The notes: generated by a model not told the origin, from the letters alone. 64,000 nucleotides of DNA from Pseudomonas sp. PB120 (GCF_009761815.1 NZ_RWIN01000078.1:1-64000); one strand, 5' to 3'; positions 25,187 through 34,144 are shown, numbered from the stretch's first letter. Translations and numbers: made by a program.

Positions 25187-26416
25187 ATGGCTGTGGGATT
25201 GCGGCTGGCATTGGCGGTTGGGCTGTTGACTCTGAGTTTGCCTGGGTGGGCGGCACGCAAAGTCGATCTGGATTACCACGTGCGTCTGCTGCCGCAAAGC
25301 GATCAGGCGGAAGTGCGTCTGACCCTGGCCCAAGGCTCGGCCGTGCGCAGTCTGGATTTCGACCTGGGTGACGGCAGCCGTTACAGCGATTTCAAGGCTG
25401 ACGGCCAGTGGCAGCTCACCCCCGGCCAAGGCACGCGGGGCGTGTGGCAACCGTCCGCCGACAAGGCCAGCCTGACTTACCGCGTGCGCATCAGCCACAG
25501 TCTCAAGAGCGGCAGCTTCGACAGCCGCATGACCCCGGGCTGGGCACTGATGCGCGGCGATGACCTGGTACCCGCAGCCAAACTCGATCAACAGGACGGT
25601 ATCGAGTTGATATCGCGCCTTGAATTCGAACTGCCCAGCGGCTGGAAAAGCGTTGAAACCGCCTGGCCACGGATCGGCAAGAACAAGTTCCGCATCGATA
25701 ACGCCTCCCGGCTGTTCGACCGGCCCACTGGCTGGATGCTCGCCGGGCATCTGGGCAGCCGTCGCACGCGGCTCGGGGAAACCGAGGTCACTGTCGCCTC
25801 GCCCCAAGGCCAGGGCATGCGCCGCATGGACGTACTGACCCTGCTGACGTTTGTCTGGCCGCAGGTGCAAGACGTGTTCGCGCGGCACCCCGGCAAGTTG
25901 CTGATTGTCGGCGCCAACGACCCGATGTGGCGCGGCAGCCTGGCCGCGCATGACTCGATCTTCCTGAATACGCGCCTGCCGTTGGTCAGCGAAAGTGGCT
26001 CCAGCGCCTTGGTGCGTGAATTGGCCCAGGTGTTCGGGCGGATCAAAGACACGCAACGCAGTGACTGGATCAAAGAAGGGTTTGCCGAGTACTACGCGAT
26101 CGAACTGGTGCGCCGTGCGGGCGGTATGAGTGATGAGCGGTTCGCGGGTCTGCAGCACAAGCTGGCCAAGGACAGCCAGAAGGTCACGACTTTGCGCGGC
26201 GAGCAGATCAGCCCGGCGCAGGTGTCGAAAGCGGTGGTGTTGCTACAGGAACTGGATCGCGAGATTCGCTTGAAGACGCGGAACAAACGTTCGCTGGATG
26301 ACGTGATGCGCGGGGCGATGCGTCTGGAAAGTGTCGATACCAAGGCATTTGTTCAGCTGGCCGAGAGCGTCATCGGCGACTCTTCCAAAGTCCTCGATAC
26401 CGAGTTGATTCAGTAA
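25187..26416 (+). CDS. Secreted gluzincin-like (M1/M61-type) peptidase homologue with degenerate zinc motif
   Basis: A 409-residue protein with a signal peptide (AVGLRLALAVGLLTLSLPGWAA). Its C-terminal half has the layout of a gluzincin: an active-site helix, then DWIKEGFAEYYAIELVRRAG, where KEGFAEYY corresponds to the segment carrying the third zinc ligand (Glu297). The position of the HExxH helix, however, reads RELAQ (Arg277-Glu278-Leu-Ala-Gln281), so both zinc histidines are missing. It is therefore likely an inactive or non-zinc homologue, perhaps a periplasmic binding or chaperone protein. The start at 25187 follows AGGAGAG. Confidence 0.65.
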   Translation: MAVGLRLALAVGLLTLSLPGWAARKVDLDYHVRLLPQSDQAEVRLTLAQGSAVRSLDFDLGDGSRYSDFKADGQWQLTPGQGTRGVWQPSADKASLTYRVRISHSLKSGSFDSRMTPGWALMRGDDLVPAAKLDQQDGIELISRLEFELPSGWKSVETAWPRIGKNKFRIDNASRLFDRPTGWMLAGHLGSRRTRLGETEVTVASPQGQGMRRMDVLTLLTFVWPQVQDVFARHPGKLLIVGANDPMWRGSLAAHDSIFLNTRLPLVSESGSSALVRELAQVFGRIKDTQRSDWIKEGFAEYYAIELVRRAGGMSDERFAGLQHKLAKDSQKVTTLRGEQISPAQVSKAVVLLQELDREIRLKTRNKRSLDDVMRGAMRLESVDTKAFVQLAESVIGDSSKVLDTELIQ

Positions 26417-26423
26417 CACCAAC

Positions 26424-26491
26424 ATTCGCAAGCAGGCTCGGGATCTATTCCGTACACATGACCCCTGTGGGAGCGAGCCTGCTCGCGATGA
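26424..26491. repeat. REP pair, left half truncated
   Basis: The right element CTGTGGGAGCGAGCCTGCTCGCGAT is complete; the left one (TTCGCAAGCAGGCTCGGGAT) loses the consensus after the core. It lies between convergent genes. Confidence 0.75.
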
Positions 26492-26519
26492 GGCCATACG
26501 CCTCAGCACAATTTCCGGA

Positions 26520-26897
26520 TCAAACCCCGGTTTTAGGCGATTTCAACGAATCATTACCCGTCACCGTCGCGGTTTTCGTCGCCGCCTCGGCATTCGCCTT
26601 CAACCGACTCAACTCTTCACCGGCACGCTGAATCTTCGCCCGCACGTTATCCATGTCCTGACGGCTCTTCTCCAGCAAACTCTTGGCCGAACTGTGCCCG
26701 GTAATCCCGCGAGCCAGGGCCACACCGCCAATCGCCACCTGGATCAAGCCAAACAAGCCGCCGCGGCGCAGGCCCTTGCCGACCATGACCACGCCGCCGG
26801 CCAGGGAGCCGATGCGTTCCCAGCCCTGGACGTTCTGGTCGGGATGCGTCTGGAACGGGGTGGATTCGATACGCTCTACGCGTTTGAGTTCGTGCAT
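26520..26897 (-). CDS. DUF2892-like small membrane protein
   Basis: A 125-residue protein. GWERIGSLAGGVVMVGKGLRRGGLFGLIQVAIGGVALARGITGH forms two short hydrophobic glycine-rich segments typical of DUF2892/YgaP-type membrane anchors. The C-terminal third (about 75-110) is a charged helix with coiled-coil character (SLLEKSRQDMDNVRAKIQRA). GGAG precedes the start. Function unknown. Confidence 0.7.
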   Translation of the reverse strand: MHELKRVERIESTPFQTHPDQNVQGWERIGSLAGGVVMVGKGLRRGGLFGLIQVAIGGVALARGITGHSSAKSLLEKSRQDMDNVRAKIQRAGEELSRLKANAEAATKTATVTGNDSLKSPKTGV

Positions 26898-26988
26898 GAT
26901 CTGTCTCCAGGCTGGAAAGCTGCTTCAAGAATAGATATTTAAGCTGACTGCCGAAGCGGACAGCTTGTTCCATCGGATGTGCAGTGAA

Positions 26989-27459
26989 TCAGCGGAATTT
27001 AGCCCCGGATCGGGTGTTCAGGCCCTTGGCCATGCGGTCGTAGAGTACGACGTTGACGGTGGCCGCGAGGTTCATGCAGCCGGTCGTCGGGATGTAGACC
27101 ACGTCTTCGCACCAGTCACGGATTTCTTTATCCAGCGAACCGTCTTCCGGGCCAAATATGTACAGGGCGCGATCAGGGTGGGTGTACTCCGGCAGCGAAC
27201 GGGCACCTTCGACCAGCTCCACCGCAACCGGCACGCAACCGAGCGGCAGGATTTTTTTCAGGTCATCGATGCCGATCAGCGGAATGTCGTAGTGCACACG
27301 CTTGGTGTCGGTGACGAAGTCGGCGGCGCGTTCATAGCGCTTGCCGGTGTAAAACACCGACGCCACGCTGTAACAGCCAGCGGCGCGCATCACCGAACCG
27401 ACGTTCTCGGGTGATTTGGGGTTATACAAACCAATGCAGCTGTACCGTTTGTCTGCCAC
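26989..27459 (-). CDS. TrmH-family (SPOUT) RNA methyltransferase
   Basis: A 156-residue RNA 2'-O-methyltransferase homologue. It begins VADKRYSCIGLYNPKSPENV, and the SPOUT trefoil-knot motifs are LYIFGPEDGSLDKEI and CMNLAATVNVVLYDRM near the C-terminus. I chose GTG at 27459 because the conserved domain begins immediately after it; a longer frame upstream runs into a REP element and lacks similarity. Target nucleotide is unknown. Confidence 0.82.
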   Translation of the reverse strand: MADKRYSCIGLYNPKSPENVGSVMRAAGCYSVASVFYTGKRYERAADFVTDTKRVHYDIPLIGIDDLKKILPLGCVPVAVELVEGARSLPEYTHPDRALYIFGPEDGSLDKEIRDWCEDVVYIPTTGCMNLAATVNVVLYDRMAKGLNTRSGAKFR

Positions 27460-27549
27460 GAGCGGGGTGCCTTCGGGGAAAAAACGGCGATTATACGGGG
27501 ATTGGACGGCAGAGGTCAGTTCGCGGATTGGCGGTGTCTGAGCGATTGC

Positions 27550-27642
27550 TATCGCGGGCAAGCCCGCTCCCACAGTGATTGCGGTGATTCCAAATAGTGG
27601 GTACACCGCAAGCCCCTGTGGGAGCGGGCTTGCCCGCGATGG
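27550..27642. repeat. Inverted REP pair with self-complementary linker
   Basis: Core GCGGGCAAGCCCGC and its complement, a different core class from the GAGC type. The linker holds its own perfect 8-bp inverted repeat, TTGCGGTG (27579-27586) and CACCGCAA (27604-27611). Confidence 0.88.
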
Positions 27643-27666
27643 GACCAGCCAATTCGCTCAAAATCT

Positions 27667-28041
27667 TCAGTCTTCTTTTTTCATCAGCCCCGCCAACGCC
27701 GCAAACGGGTTGTGCGTCGCCTTGGCGATCTTCGGCGAGCTCAGCGAGCCTTCGCCAAAGTACTGCTGGTCGGTATACCGCGAGTGCTCATTGTCGTGGC
27801 AATACAGGCACAACAACTCCCAGTTCGAACCGTCTTGCGGGTTGTTGTCGTGGTTGTGGTCGCGGTGGTGCACCGTCAGCTCGCTCAGGCGTTTGCCGGA
27901 AAACTCACGGGCGCAGCGGCCGCACACGTGCGGGTACATCTTCAGGGCCTTGTCGCGGTAGCCCATTTCCTTGTCGCGCTGGTTGTCGGCGAGGATGCGG
28001 TCCAGCTTCGAAGTGTTGGTCGGAGGCGTTGACGAACTCAT
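27667..28041 (-). CDS. yajD: YajD family HNH nuclease
   Basis: A 124-residue HNH protein. The zinc cysteines are CGRC (about 40-43) and CLYC (about 79-82), and the HNH core reads LTVHHRDHNHDNNPQDGSNW. It is predicted to cleave DNA, but the cellular role of YajD is unknown. The basic N-terminal helix KLDRILADNQRDKEMGYRDK is conserved in the family as I remember it. Confidence 0.88.
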   Translation of the reverse strand: MSSSTPPTNTSKLDRILADNQRDKEMGYRDKALKMYPHVCGRCAREFSGKRLSELTVHHRDHNHDNNPQDGSNWELLCLYCHDNEHSRYTDQQYFGEGSLSSPKIAKATHNPFAALAGLMKKED

Positions 28042-28088
28042 GGGTTCACCTTTGTAAAAGACTAATGACGGTATAAGTGGAGTTTAGC

Positions 28089-28775
28089 TCAGCCCTTGAG
28101 CTTCTCGGCAATCCAGATGGTGTGGCGGGTGCCCTTGTTGCCATGGGCGAAGACTTGCACTTCCTCGGCCTTGAAACCGGCCTTCTTCAGCTTGTCGGAA
28201 AACTGCTTGTCGGCGCTGGCCGACCAGACCGCCAATACGCCTTTGGGCCGCAGGGCCTTGGCGCAGGCGCTCAGGCCGCCGGCGGAGTAGAGCCAGCTGT
28301 TGGCCCGCTGAGTCAGGCCTTCGGGTCCGTTGTCGACGTCGAGCATGATGGCGTCGAACCCTTGCGGCTCGGCTTGCAGCACCTTGGCCACGTCTTCCAT
28401 GCGGATCACGGTGCGCGGGTCGAGCAATGGGTTTCCGGCTTTCTCCCCCAACGGCCCGCGGTTCCACTCGACCACGCCGGGCACCAGTTCGGCGACCACC
28501 ACTTCGGCGGTCTTGCCCAAATGTTTAAGGGCCGAGGCGAGTGTGAAGCCCATGCCCAGGCCACCGATCAACACGCGCGAGTCCGGCCGGCCGGCGACTT
28601 TGCGGCACGGGATCTCGGCCAACGCATCTTCGGAGCCGTGCATGCGGGTGTTCATCAGCTGCCCGCCGTCGCCGCCCTGGATCTTGATGACAAAATCCTC
28701 ACCGTATTCGAACAGGCACAGGGCACCGCCGTTTTCAGGGATAGGGGCGGTGTCGAGCAGAACGAAACGTTTCAT
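28089..28775 (-). CDS. Spermidine-synthase-like Rossmann-fold protein
   Basis: A 228-residue protein with the spermidine synthase/SAM fold: RVLIGGLGMGFTLASALKHL is the nucleotide-binding motif (about 69-88), followed by VVVAELVPGVVEWN and IMLDVDNGPEGLT. It lacks the N-terminal beta-domain and the full aminopropyl site of SpeE, so the activity may be methyl transfer or something else. The ATG at 28775 follows GAGAG; an earlier in-frame start adds residues without homology. Confidence 0.75.
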   Translation of the reverse strand: MKRFVLLDTAPIPENGGALCLFEYGEDFVIKIQGGDGGQLMNTRMHGSEDALAEIPCRKVAGRPDSRVLIGGLGMGFTLASALKHLGKTAEVVVAELVPGVVEWNRGPLGEKAGNPLLDPRTVIRMEDVAKVLQAEPQGFDAIMLDVDNGPEGLTQRANSWLYSAGGLSACAKALRPKGVLAVWSASADKQFSDKLKKAGFKAEEVQVFAHGNKGTRHTIWIAEKLKG

Positions 28776-28869
28776 GGAGCTCTCTTGAGAAGATTGGGCA
28801 TTGGGGGAGGGCAAACGGACGCAGTTGGGAGTAGCCTGCAAACAGACAACAAGGCCAACGGAGCCATTG

Positions 28870-29160
28870 ATGAAGCGCACCATTCTAACGGTCATTGCCT
28901 TGGCCGCGCTCTCGATAACTGCAGTGCGGGCTCAGGAATTGCAGACGATACCGATCAGCCCTTCGCCAGCGCCCGGTTCGCCCGGTACCGCGACCCCCAC
29001 GCCGTATCCGCAAATCAGCCCGGCACCCTTGCCCAAAGTCGGCCCGGGCAGCGGCGGGCCGCCCTTGGTCCCTATCGAGATGCCAAGCCCGCCGAGCAAA
29101 GACCAGCCCGTGCCGGGACTGGAGCAAAACCCGCCCAGGGGCAAACCGCCGGGCGGTTAG
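28870..29160 (+). CDS. Small exported proline-rich protein
   Basis: A 96-residue protein. The signal peptide MKRTILTVIALAALSITAVRA ends near residue 21, and the mature part is almost entirely Pro, Gly and Ser (SPSPAPGSPGTATPTPYP, PPSKDQPVPGLEQNPP). No domain is recognisable. A mature protein of this composition should be unstructured in the periplasm. Its stop overlaps the convergent cNMP-binding gene by 4 nt. Confidence 0.6.
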   Translation: MKRTILTVIALAALSITAVRAQELQTIPISPSPAPGSPGTATPTPYPQISPAPLPKVGPGSGGPPLVPIEMPSPPSKDQPVPGLEQNPPRGKPPGG

Positions 29161-29630
29161 ATTTGCTGCAACAGCAATTGCCCGTCGGCCATGCGCAGGC
29201 GTTTGGACAGGGAGACGGCGAGGGCGCGGATGATCTTCGCGGCGATTTTCGGCGCGTCGTTGATCATTTTTTCAAGCGAGTCCTTGCCCAGGTTGAGCAA
29301 CTGGCAGTGACTGGCGGCCACGCAGCTGGCTGAACGACGTTCACCGTCGAGCACGGCCATCTCGCCGAACGAGCGCCCGCTGCGCAAGGTGGCCATGGTC
29401 ACCAATTGCCCATCTTCGGTGGTTTTCTGCACCGCCACCTGGCCAGTGTGGATGATGCACATGAAACTGCCGGCATCGCCCTCGTGAAAAATTTCTTCGC
29501 CCTGGGCGACGGTGCTGATGCTGAAATAGCCCGAAGCCGCTGCAAAGTCTGCGGGCAGCAATTGATTGAACAGGCCGCAGTCCATCAGCCAGTCGCGAAT
29601 TTCGTTGTTCAGTAAGGTCGGTTCTGACAT
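29157..29630 (-). CDS. Cyclic-nucleotide-binding domain protein
   Basis: A 157-residue stand-alone CNBD. The phosphate-binding cassette is GRSFGEMAVLDGERRSASCV (about 86-105), with the conserved Gly-Glu and Arg. The strand YFSISTVAQGEEIFHEGDAG precedes it. There is no helix-turn-helix after the domain, so it is not a Crp-type activator; it may sense cAMP and act through a partner. Confidence 0.8.
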   Translation of the reverse strand: MSEPTLLNNEIRDWLMDCGLFNQLLPADFAAASGYFSISTVAQGEEIFHEGDAGSFMCIIHTGQVAVQKTTEDGQLVTMATLRSGRSFGEMAVLDGERRSASCVAASHCQLLNLGKDSLEKMINDAPKIAAKIIRALAVSLSKRLRMADGQLLLQQI

Positions 29631-29686
29631 GTCTTCACAGTCTTTTTATTGTGTCTGGTTCCGGTTGTTCGGGATGTCCCCAATCC

Positions 29687-29780
29687 CTTGTGGGAGCGAG
29701 CCTGCTCGCGATGGCGGCGGCACATTCAACATCTCTATTGAATGTTGAGGCCTCATCGCGAGCAGGCTCGCTCCCACATT
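29687..29780. repeat. Inverted REP pair with self-complementary linker
   Basis: CTTGTGGGAGCGAGCCTGC and its complement flank a linker containing the 8-bp inverted repeat ACATTCAA (29722-29729) and TTGAATGT (29738-29745). Confidence 0.9.
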
Positions 29781-29825
29781 GAAAGGGTGAACATGCCTTA
29801 AGACCAATACACCCGGCCAAGTTCC

Positions 29826-31880
29826 TCAGGCAATGCCCAAAACCGCGAAAACAAATGCGTATTCGAGCGCCACGTCACGCAATCCCTGATATCGGCCGCT
29901 CATCCCGCCATGTCCGGCGCCCAATTCGGTCTTGAGCAGTAGCGGATTGTTGTCGGTCTTGGTCGCGCGCAGTTTCGCCACCCATTTGGCGGCCTCCCAG
30001 TACTGCACGCGACTGTCGTTGTAGCCCGCGATCACCAGGGTCGCCGGATACGCTTGCGCGGTGACGTTTTCGTACGGAGCGTAAGCCTTGATCCGATCAT
30101 AAACGTCCGGCTCTTCGGGATTGCCCCACTCGTCGTATTCGGTGACGGTCAGCGGCAGGTCCGGGTCGAGCATGGTGTTCAGCACGTCGACGAACGGCAC
30201 TTCGGCAATGGCTGCAGCAAACAACTCTGGCCGCATGTTGAGCACGGCGCCGATCAGCAGGCCGCCGGCGCTGCCACCGCTGATCGCCAATTGCGATGAC
30301 GTGGTAAAGCCATTGGCAATCAAGTGTTCGGCACAGGCGATAAAATCGCTGAACGTGTTGTGTTTGTGTTCCTGCTTGCCCGCGCGATACCAGGCCTCTC
30401 CCAGCTCTCCGCCGCCCCGCACGTGAGCGATGGCAAAGGCAACGCCGCGATCCAGCAGGCTCAGTCGTGCATGGGAGAACCAGGGGTCGAGGCTTTCGCC
30501 GTACGCGCCGTAGCCGTAGAGATACAGCGGGGTTGGCTTGCCGAGGGCTTCGCGCTTGACCACCAGGCTGATAGGCACTTGCGTGCCGTCGGGCGCCGTC
30601 GCCCACAGGCGCTGACTGACGTAGGCGTCGGCGTCGAACGGGCCCAGCACCGGGGTTTCCTTCAGTACTTTTTGCTCGCCAGTCCCCAGCTCGAGCTGGC
30701 GGATTTGTGCCGGGCGGTTCAGCGCTTCATAGCGCAGGCGAATCCGCTCGCTGACGAACTCCAGGCTGTTCTGCACATGCAGGCTGTAGGCCGCATCCGG
30801 CAATTGCACCCGGTAACTCGGCAGGTCGTGCGGGTGGACTTCAATGATGGGCAAGCCGCCTTCGCGCAAACTCAGGGTCATGGCCCCGGCGTTGAGGCTC
30901 ATGCCGTCGATCATCACGGTGTCGCTGTGCGGGATCAGGTTTTGCCAGTCAGCCTCGGTCGGCGCCACGCCGGTATCGATGGCGTGATAAAGGGCAAAAT
31001 TGATGCCGTCGCGGTTGGTGCGGATGAACCAGGCCCATTGGCCGTCGAGCGCGCCGTGGTCGACGTCGTATTCGTGGTCTTCAACCCGTGGCGCCAGGCA
31101 GGTGAAGGGTTGCTGCGGCTGGAACGCGTCGAGCACCCAGACTTCGCTGGTGGTCTTGCTGCCCAGGGACAGCAGTAGTTGCTGTTCGGAACTCGAGCGG
31201 TAGCAGTGCATGAAGAACCGGCCGTCCGGCTCGTGGAAAACTTCCTCGGCGGCGGTGCCGTCCAGCCGATAGCGGAACAGTTTGTGCGGGCGGTGGGTGT
31301 CGTCGAGTTCGCCGAAGAACAGCGTCAGGCTGTCGTTGGCCCAAGTCATGCTGCCGTCGCAATCCTGAAACTCCAGTTCGCTGACACGGCCGTTGGACAA
31401 TTCCTTCACGAACAGCGTGTAAATCTCGTCGCCCGTGGTGTCGAGGCTGTAGGCCAGGCGTTGATGGTCAGGGCTGATGCTGAACGCGCCGAGGGAGAAG
31501 AAGCCGCCGTTGGCCAATTCGTTCGGGTCCAGCAGCAGTTGTTCCCGGCTCTCGTCCAGCTGCAGGCTGTCATCGGCCGGGCGCGGGCAGCGGTAGTGAC
31601 GGGCGTATTCGTCACCGGCGGTGGTCCGCGTGTAATACAGGTACGGGCCCCAAGGGGAGGGTAGGGACAGATCGGTTTCGAGAATCCGGCCCTTGATCTC
31701 TTCGAACAGGGTTTCACGCAGCCCGGCCTGATCAGCGGTTTGCGCTTCCTGGTAGCTGTTTTCAGCCTTCAGGTAGTCGAGCACCGCTTCGGTGTCGCGC
31801 TCCTGCAGCCAGGCATACGGGTCAGAACCTTCAGCCTTGCGGGCAATCGGGGCATCGGAAACGTTGGCGGATAGGGGCAT
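29826..31880 (-). CDS. ptrB: S9 family peptidase, oligopeptidase B type
   Basis: A 684-residue cytosolic serine peptidase that cleaves short peptides after basic residues. An N-terminal beta-propeller precedes the alpha/beta-hydrolase domain. The nucleophile serine is in ISGGSAGGLLIGAVLN, the aspartate in VIAGYNDSRVQYWEAAKW and the histidine in GAGHGGMSGRYQG. RGGGELGEAWYRAGK is a family hallmark. Prolyl oligopeptidase is the closest alternative. It stands alone, flanked on both sides by REP pairs. Confidence 0.88.
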   Translation of the reverse strand: MPLSANVSDAPIARKAEGSDPYAWLQERDTEAVLDYLKAENSYQEAQTADQAGLRETLFEEIKGRILETDLSLPSPWGPYLYYTRTTAGDEYARHYRCPRPADDSLQLDESREQLLLDPNELANGGFFSLGAFSISPDHQRLAYSLDTTGDEIYTLFVKELSNGRVSELEFQDCDGSMTWANDSLTLFFGELDDTHRPHKLFRYRLDGTAAEEVFHEPDGRFFMHCYRSSSEQQLLLSLGSKTTSEVWVLDAFQPQQPFTCLAPRVEDHEYDVDHGALDGQWAWFIRTNRDGINFALYHAIDTGVAPTEADWQNLIPHSDTVMIDGMSLNAGAMTLSLREGGLPIIEVHPHDLPSYRVQLPDAAYSLHVQNSLEFVSERIRLRYEALNRPAQIRQLELGTGEQKVLKETPVLGPFDADAYVSQRLWATAPDGTQVPISLVVKREALGKPTPLYLYGYGAYGESLDPWFSHARLSLLDRGVAFAIAHVRGGGELGEAWYRAGKQEHKHNTFSDFIACAEHLIANGFTTSSQLAISGGSAGGLLIGAVLNMRPELFAAAIAEVPFVDVLNTMLDPDLPLTVTEYDEWGNPEEPDVYDRIKAYAPYENVTAQAYPATLVIAGYNDSRVQYWEAAKWVAKLRATKTDNNPLLLKTELGAGHGGMSGRYQGLRDVALEYAFVFAVLGIA

Positions 31881-31948
31881 GACGGGCTCTCGAACTATGT
31901 ACGGAATTAGGTTTCAGGCGAACTGCAAATCTTGATGCTTTCACAAAA

Positions 31949-32042
31949 CCTGTGGGAGTGAGCCTGCTCGCGATGGCGGACGGACAGGCAACATGGATGT
32001 TGAATGAGCTGACCTCATCGCGAGCAGGCTCGCTCCTACAGG
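31949..32042. repeat. Inverted REP pair
   Basis: CCTGTGGGAGTGAGCCTGCTCGCGAT and ATCGCGAGCAGGCTCGCTCCTACAGG, with CAACAT-GG-ATGTTG in the linker. It separates divergently transcribed genes, an unusual place for a REP pair because it must lie near both promoters. Confidence 0.88.
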
Positions 32043-32125
32043 TTTGGCATCGTGACCGACTGGCATTGGGACAAGCCTGAAGTGTGAAAAGTCGTTACTA
32101 TAAGCGCCTCTTTGCCTGCCTTGCC

Positions 32126-32623
32126 ATGGACACCATGACCGAGAACGACTATCTGATCGCTTGGGGCTTCTACGCCTTTGCCGCTTTAGGCTGCCTGTTG
32201 GTGTGGATGCGCATGACCCGCTGGATGTGGCGCTGGCTGCGTGAGCCACTGCGACTGCTGATGGCGGTGTTGCTGTTCAGCCCGACCATCATCGACCCGG
32301 TGAAGGAAAAAGTCGCCCCGGCCATCGCCATTACCGTCCTGGACCTCGCGTTCAAGGTCGGCAACAACGCCTGGCGGGCAATTTCCGACCTGTTCATGTA
32401 CGGCATGATCGCTTTCGGGATCTACCTGGTGTTCGTCGCGATCCGTTTCCCTATCGAGCGTGCATCCAGGGCTCGCAAGGAACAGGCCGAGGCCGCCAAA
32501 GCGGCGGCCAGGGCCGACGACCCTGAAGACGATCAACCGTTCGGCGGTGCCGGCGATGATCGTTACGGTCGTCCTCCCGTCCCGAGCAACCCTCAGCGTT
32601 TGCGGGTCGAACCGCGTTTGTAA
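32126..32623 (+). CDS. Conserved inner-membrane protein of unknown function
   Basis: A 165-residue protein with three probable transmembrane helices (LIAWGFYAFAALGCLLVWM, PLRLLMAVLLFSPTII, LFMYGMIAFGIYLVFVAI) and a hydrophilic C-terminal tail rich in Ala, Glu and Asp (RASRARKEQAEAAKAAARAD). The start is uncertain: ATG at 32126 or 32135, neither with a strong ribosome site. I do not recognise a functional family. It precedes the amidotransferase gene by 32 nt. Confidence 0.7.
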   Translation: MDTMTENDYLIAWGFYAFAALGCLLVWMRMTRWMWRWLREPLRLLMAVLLFSPTIIDPVKEKVAPAIAITVLDLAFKVGNNAWRAISDLFMYGMIAFGIYLVFVAIRFPIERASRARKEQAEAAKAAARADDPEDDQPFGGAGDDRYGRPPVPSNPQRLRVEPRL

Positions 32624-32655
32624 CGTTGCCCCTGCCTTGAAGCGAGAGTCCGAAC

Positions 32656-33432
32656 ATGTGTGAGTTATTGGGCATGAGCGCCAATGTGCCGACCGATATC
32701 GTGTTCAGCTTCACCGGGCTGATGCAGCGCGGCGGCCGTACCGGGCCGCACCGTGACGGTTGGGGCATCGCGTTTTATGAAGGCCGTGGCCTGCGACTGT
32801 TCCAGGACCCGGCGGCCAGCTGCGAATCCGAAGTCGCGAATCTGGTGCAGCGCTACCCGATCAAGAGTGAAGTGGTGATCGGGCACATCCGCCAGGCCAA
32901 CGTCGGCAAGGTCTGCCTGTCCAATACCCACCCGTTCGTGCGCGAACTGTGGGGGCGCAACTGGTGTTTCGCCCATAACGGCCAGCTCGCGGACTTTCAA
33001 CCGACCGCCAGTTTCTATCGCCCCGTCGGCGATACCGACAGCGAAGCGGCGTTCTGCGATTTGCTCAACCGCGTGCGTGCCGCGTTTCCGGAACCGGTCG
33101 AGATCGAAGCGCTGCTGCCCGACCTTGTCGCCGCCTGCGCCGAATACCGCAGCAAAGGTGTGTTCAACTGCCTGCTGAGCGATGGTGACTGGCTGTTCTG
33201 CTATTGCTCGACCAAACTGGCGCAGATTACCCGTCGCGCCCCGTTCGGCCCGGCACGCCTGAAAGATGTCGATGTGATCGTCGACTTCCAGGCCGAAACC
33301 ACCCCCAATGACGTGGTCACGGTGATCGCCACCGAACCCCTGACCGAAAACGAAACCTGGACCCGTTACGAACCGGGCCAATGGAGCCTTTGGCGACGCG
33401 GCGAATGCGTCAGCCAGGGCAAGACCGAATAA
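32656..33432 (+). CDS. Class II glutamine amidotransferase (YafJ family)
   Basis: A 258-residue Ntn hydrolase. The catalytic nucleophile Cys2 is at the N-terminus ([14 protein letters not shown]). [16 protein letters not shown] and [21 protein letters not shown] form the glutaminase pocket, and [11 protein letters not shown] is typical. There is no synthetase domain, so it probably hydrolyses glutamine or another amide by itself or with an unknown partner. Confidence 0.88.
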   Translation: MCELLGMSANVPTDIVFSFTGLMQRGGRTGPHRDGWGIAFYEGRGLRLFQDPAASCESEVANLVQRYPIKSEVVIGHIRQANVGKVCLSNTHPFVRELWGRNWCFAHNGQLADFQPTASFYRPVGDTDSEAAFCDLLNRVRAAFPEPVEIEALLPDLVAACAEYRSKGVFNCLLSDGDWLFCYCSTKLAQITRRAPFGPARLKDVDVIVDFQAETTPNDVVTVIATEPLTENETWTRYEPGQWSLWRRGECVSQGKTE

Positions 33433-33444
33433 GGATCTCCCCCC

Positions 33445-33987
33445 ATGTTGCTCAGTTATCTAAGGCTGGTGTTGTTTGCGGCGGGCCTGTTGATCGGTGT
33501 CCAGGTGCCGGGTTTCCTCAGCGATTACACCAAGCGGGTCGAAGCCCATCTGATTGAAGCGCAAACCAGCCTCAGCGGTTTCCAGGGCACGGCCAATCAG
33601 TTCTTCAAGGGTGACATGCAGGCGCTGGTCGCCCATTACCGCGCCAGCGAAGACCCAATCTTTCGCAGCGACGCCGACAGCCTGAGCACCTTGCTCACCC
33701 GTCAGTTGGCCCTCGATAAACAGTTCCAGGCCATGCAAGGCCCGTGGTACATCCGTGTGCTGCAGGTGGTATTGGCCGCTGATCCGGACATTCGCAAGGA
33801 AACCTGGAATGGCTACAGCTACCAGATCCTGTTGACGCCCGAAGCGATGATCTGGGGCATGAGCGGCGCGTTGCTGCTGTCTTTCGGCATCGAATGCCTG
33901 TTGCGGTTGATCGACTGGGTGGTGCTGGGCGGCAAACGCCTGCGCCAGAGCCGGCCGATTGAAGACCGGGATGTGCGTGGGCTGTAA
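33445..33987 (+). CDS. DUF2937 family membrane protein
   Basis: A 180-residue protein. An N-terminal transmembrane helix (LRLVLFAAGLLIGVQVPGF), a periplasmic alpha-helical middle (about 25-135), and a second helix (MIWGMSGALLLSFGIECLL) before a basic tail match DUF2937. Function unknown. It follows the amidotransferase gene by 12 nt and is probably co-transcribed. Confidence 0.8.
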   Translation: MLLSYLRLVLFAAGLLIGVQVPGFLSDYTKRVEAHLIEAQTSLSGFQGTANQFFKGDMQALVAHYRASEDPIFRSDADSLSTLLTRQLALDKQFQAMQGPWYIRVLQVVLAADPDIRKETWNGYSYQILLTPEAMIWGMSGALLLSFGIECLLRLIDWVVLGGKRLRQSRPIEDRDVRGL

Positions 33988-34001
33988 CGGTTGATGCGGT
34001 T

Positions 34002-34138
34002 CCTGTGGTGAGGGGATTTATCCCCGTTCGGCTGCGCAGCAGTCGTAAAATCGGCGAGCGCGATTTGCCTGAATTTGCGGGGGCGGATGGTTTAGGGCCG
34101 CTTCGCAGCCCAACGGGGATAAATCCCCTCGCCACAGT
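34002..34138. repeat. Inverted REP pair, GGGGATTTATCCCC class
   Basis: CTGTGGTGAGGGGATTTATCCCCG on the left and CGGGGATAAATCCCCTCGCCACAG on the right, each followed inward by GCTGCGCAGC or GCTTCGCAGC. This is a separate REP class from the GAGC and GCGGGC types. It lies between convergent genes. Confidence 0.88.
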
Positions 34139-34144
34139 CAGGGT

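Noticed and set aside
27460..27606. Upstream extension of the TrmH-type gene to the ATG at 27606
   Set aside because: The extra 49 residues run through a REP element and share nothing with the family.
30324..31664. Plus-strand frames of 160-284 codons inside the oligopeptidase B gene
   Set aside because: They oppose a 684-residue gene with an intact catalytic triad, so they are shadows.
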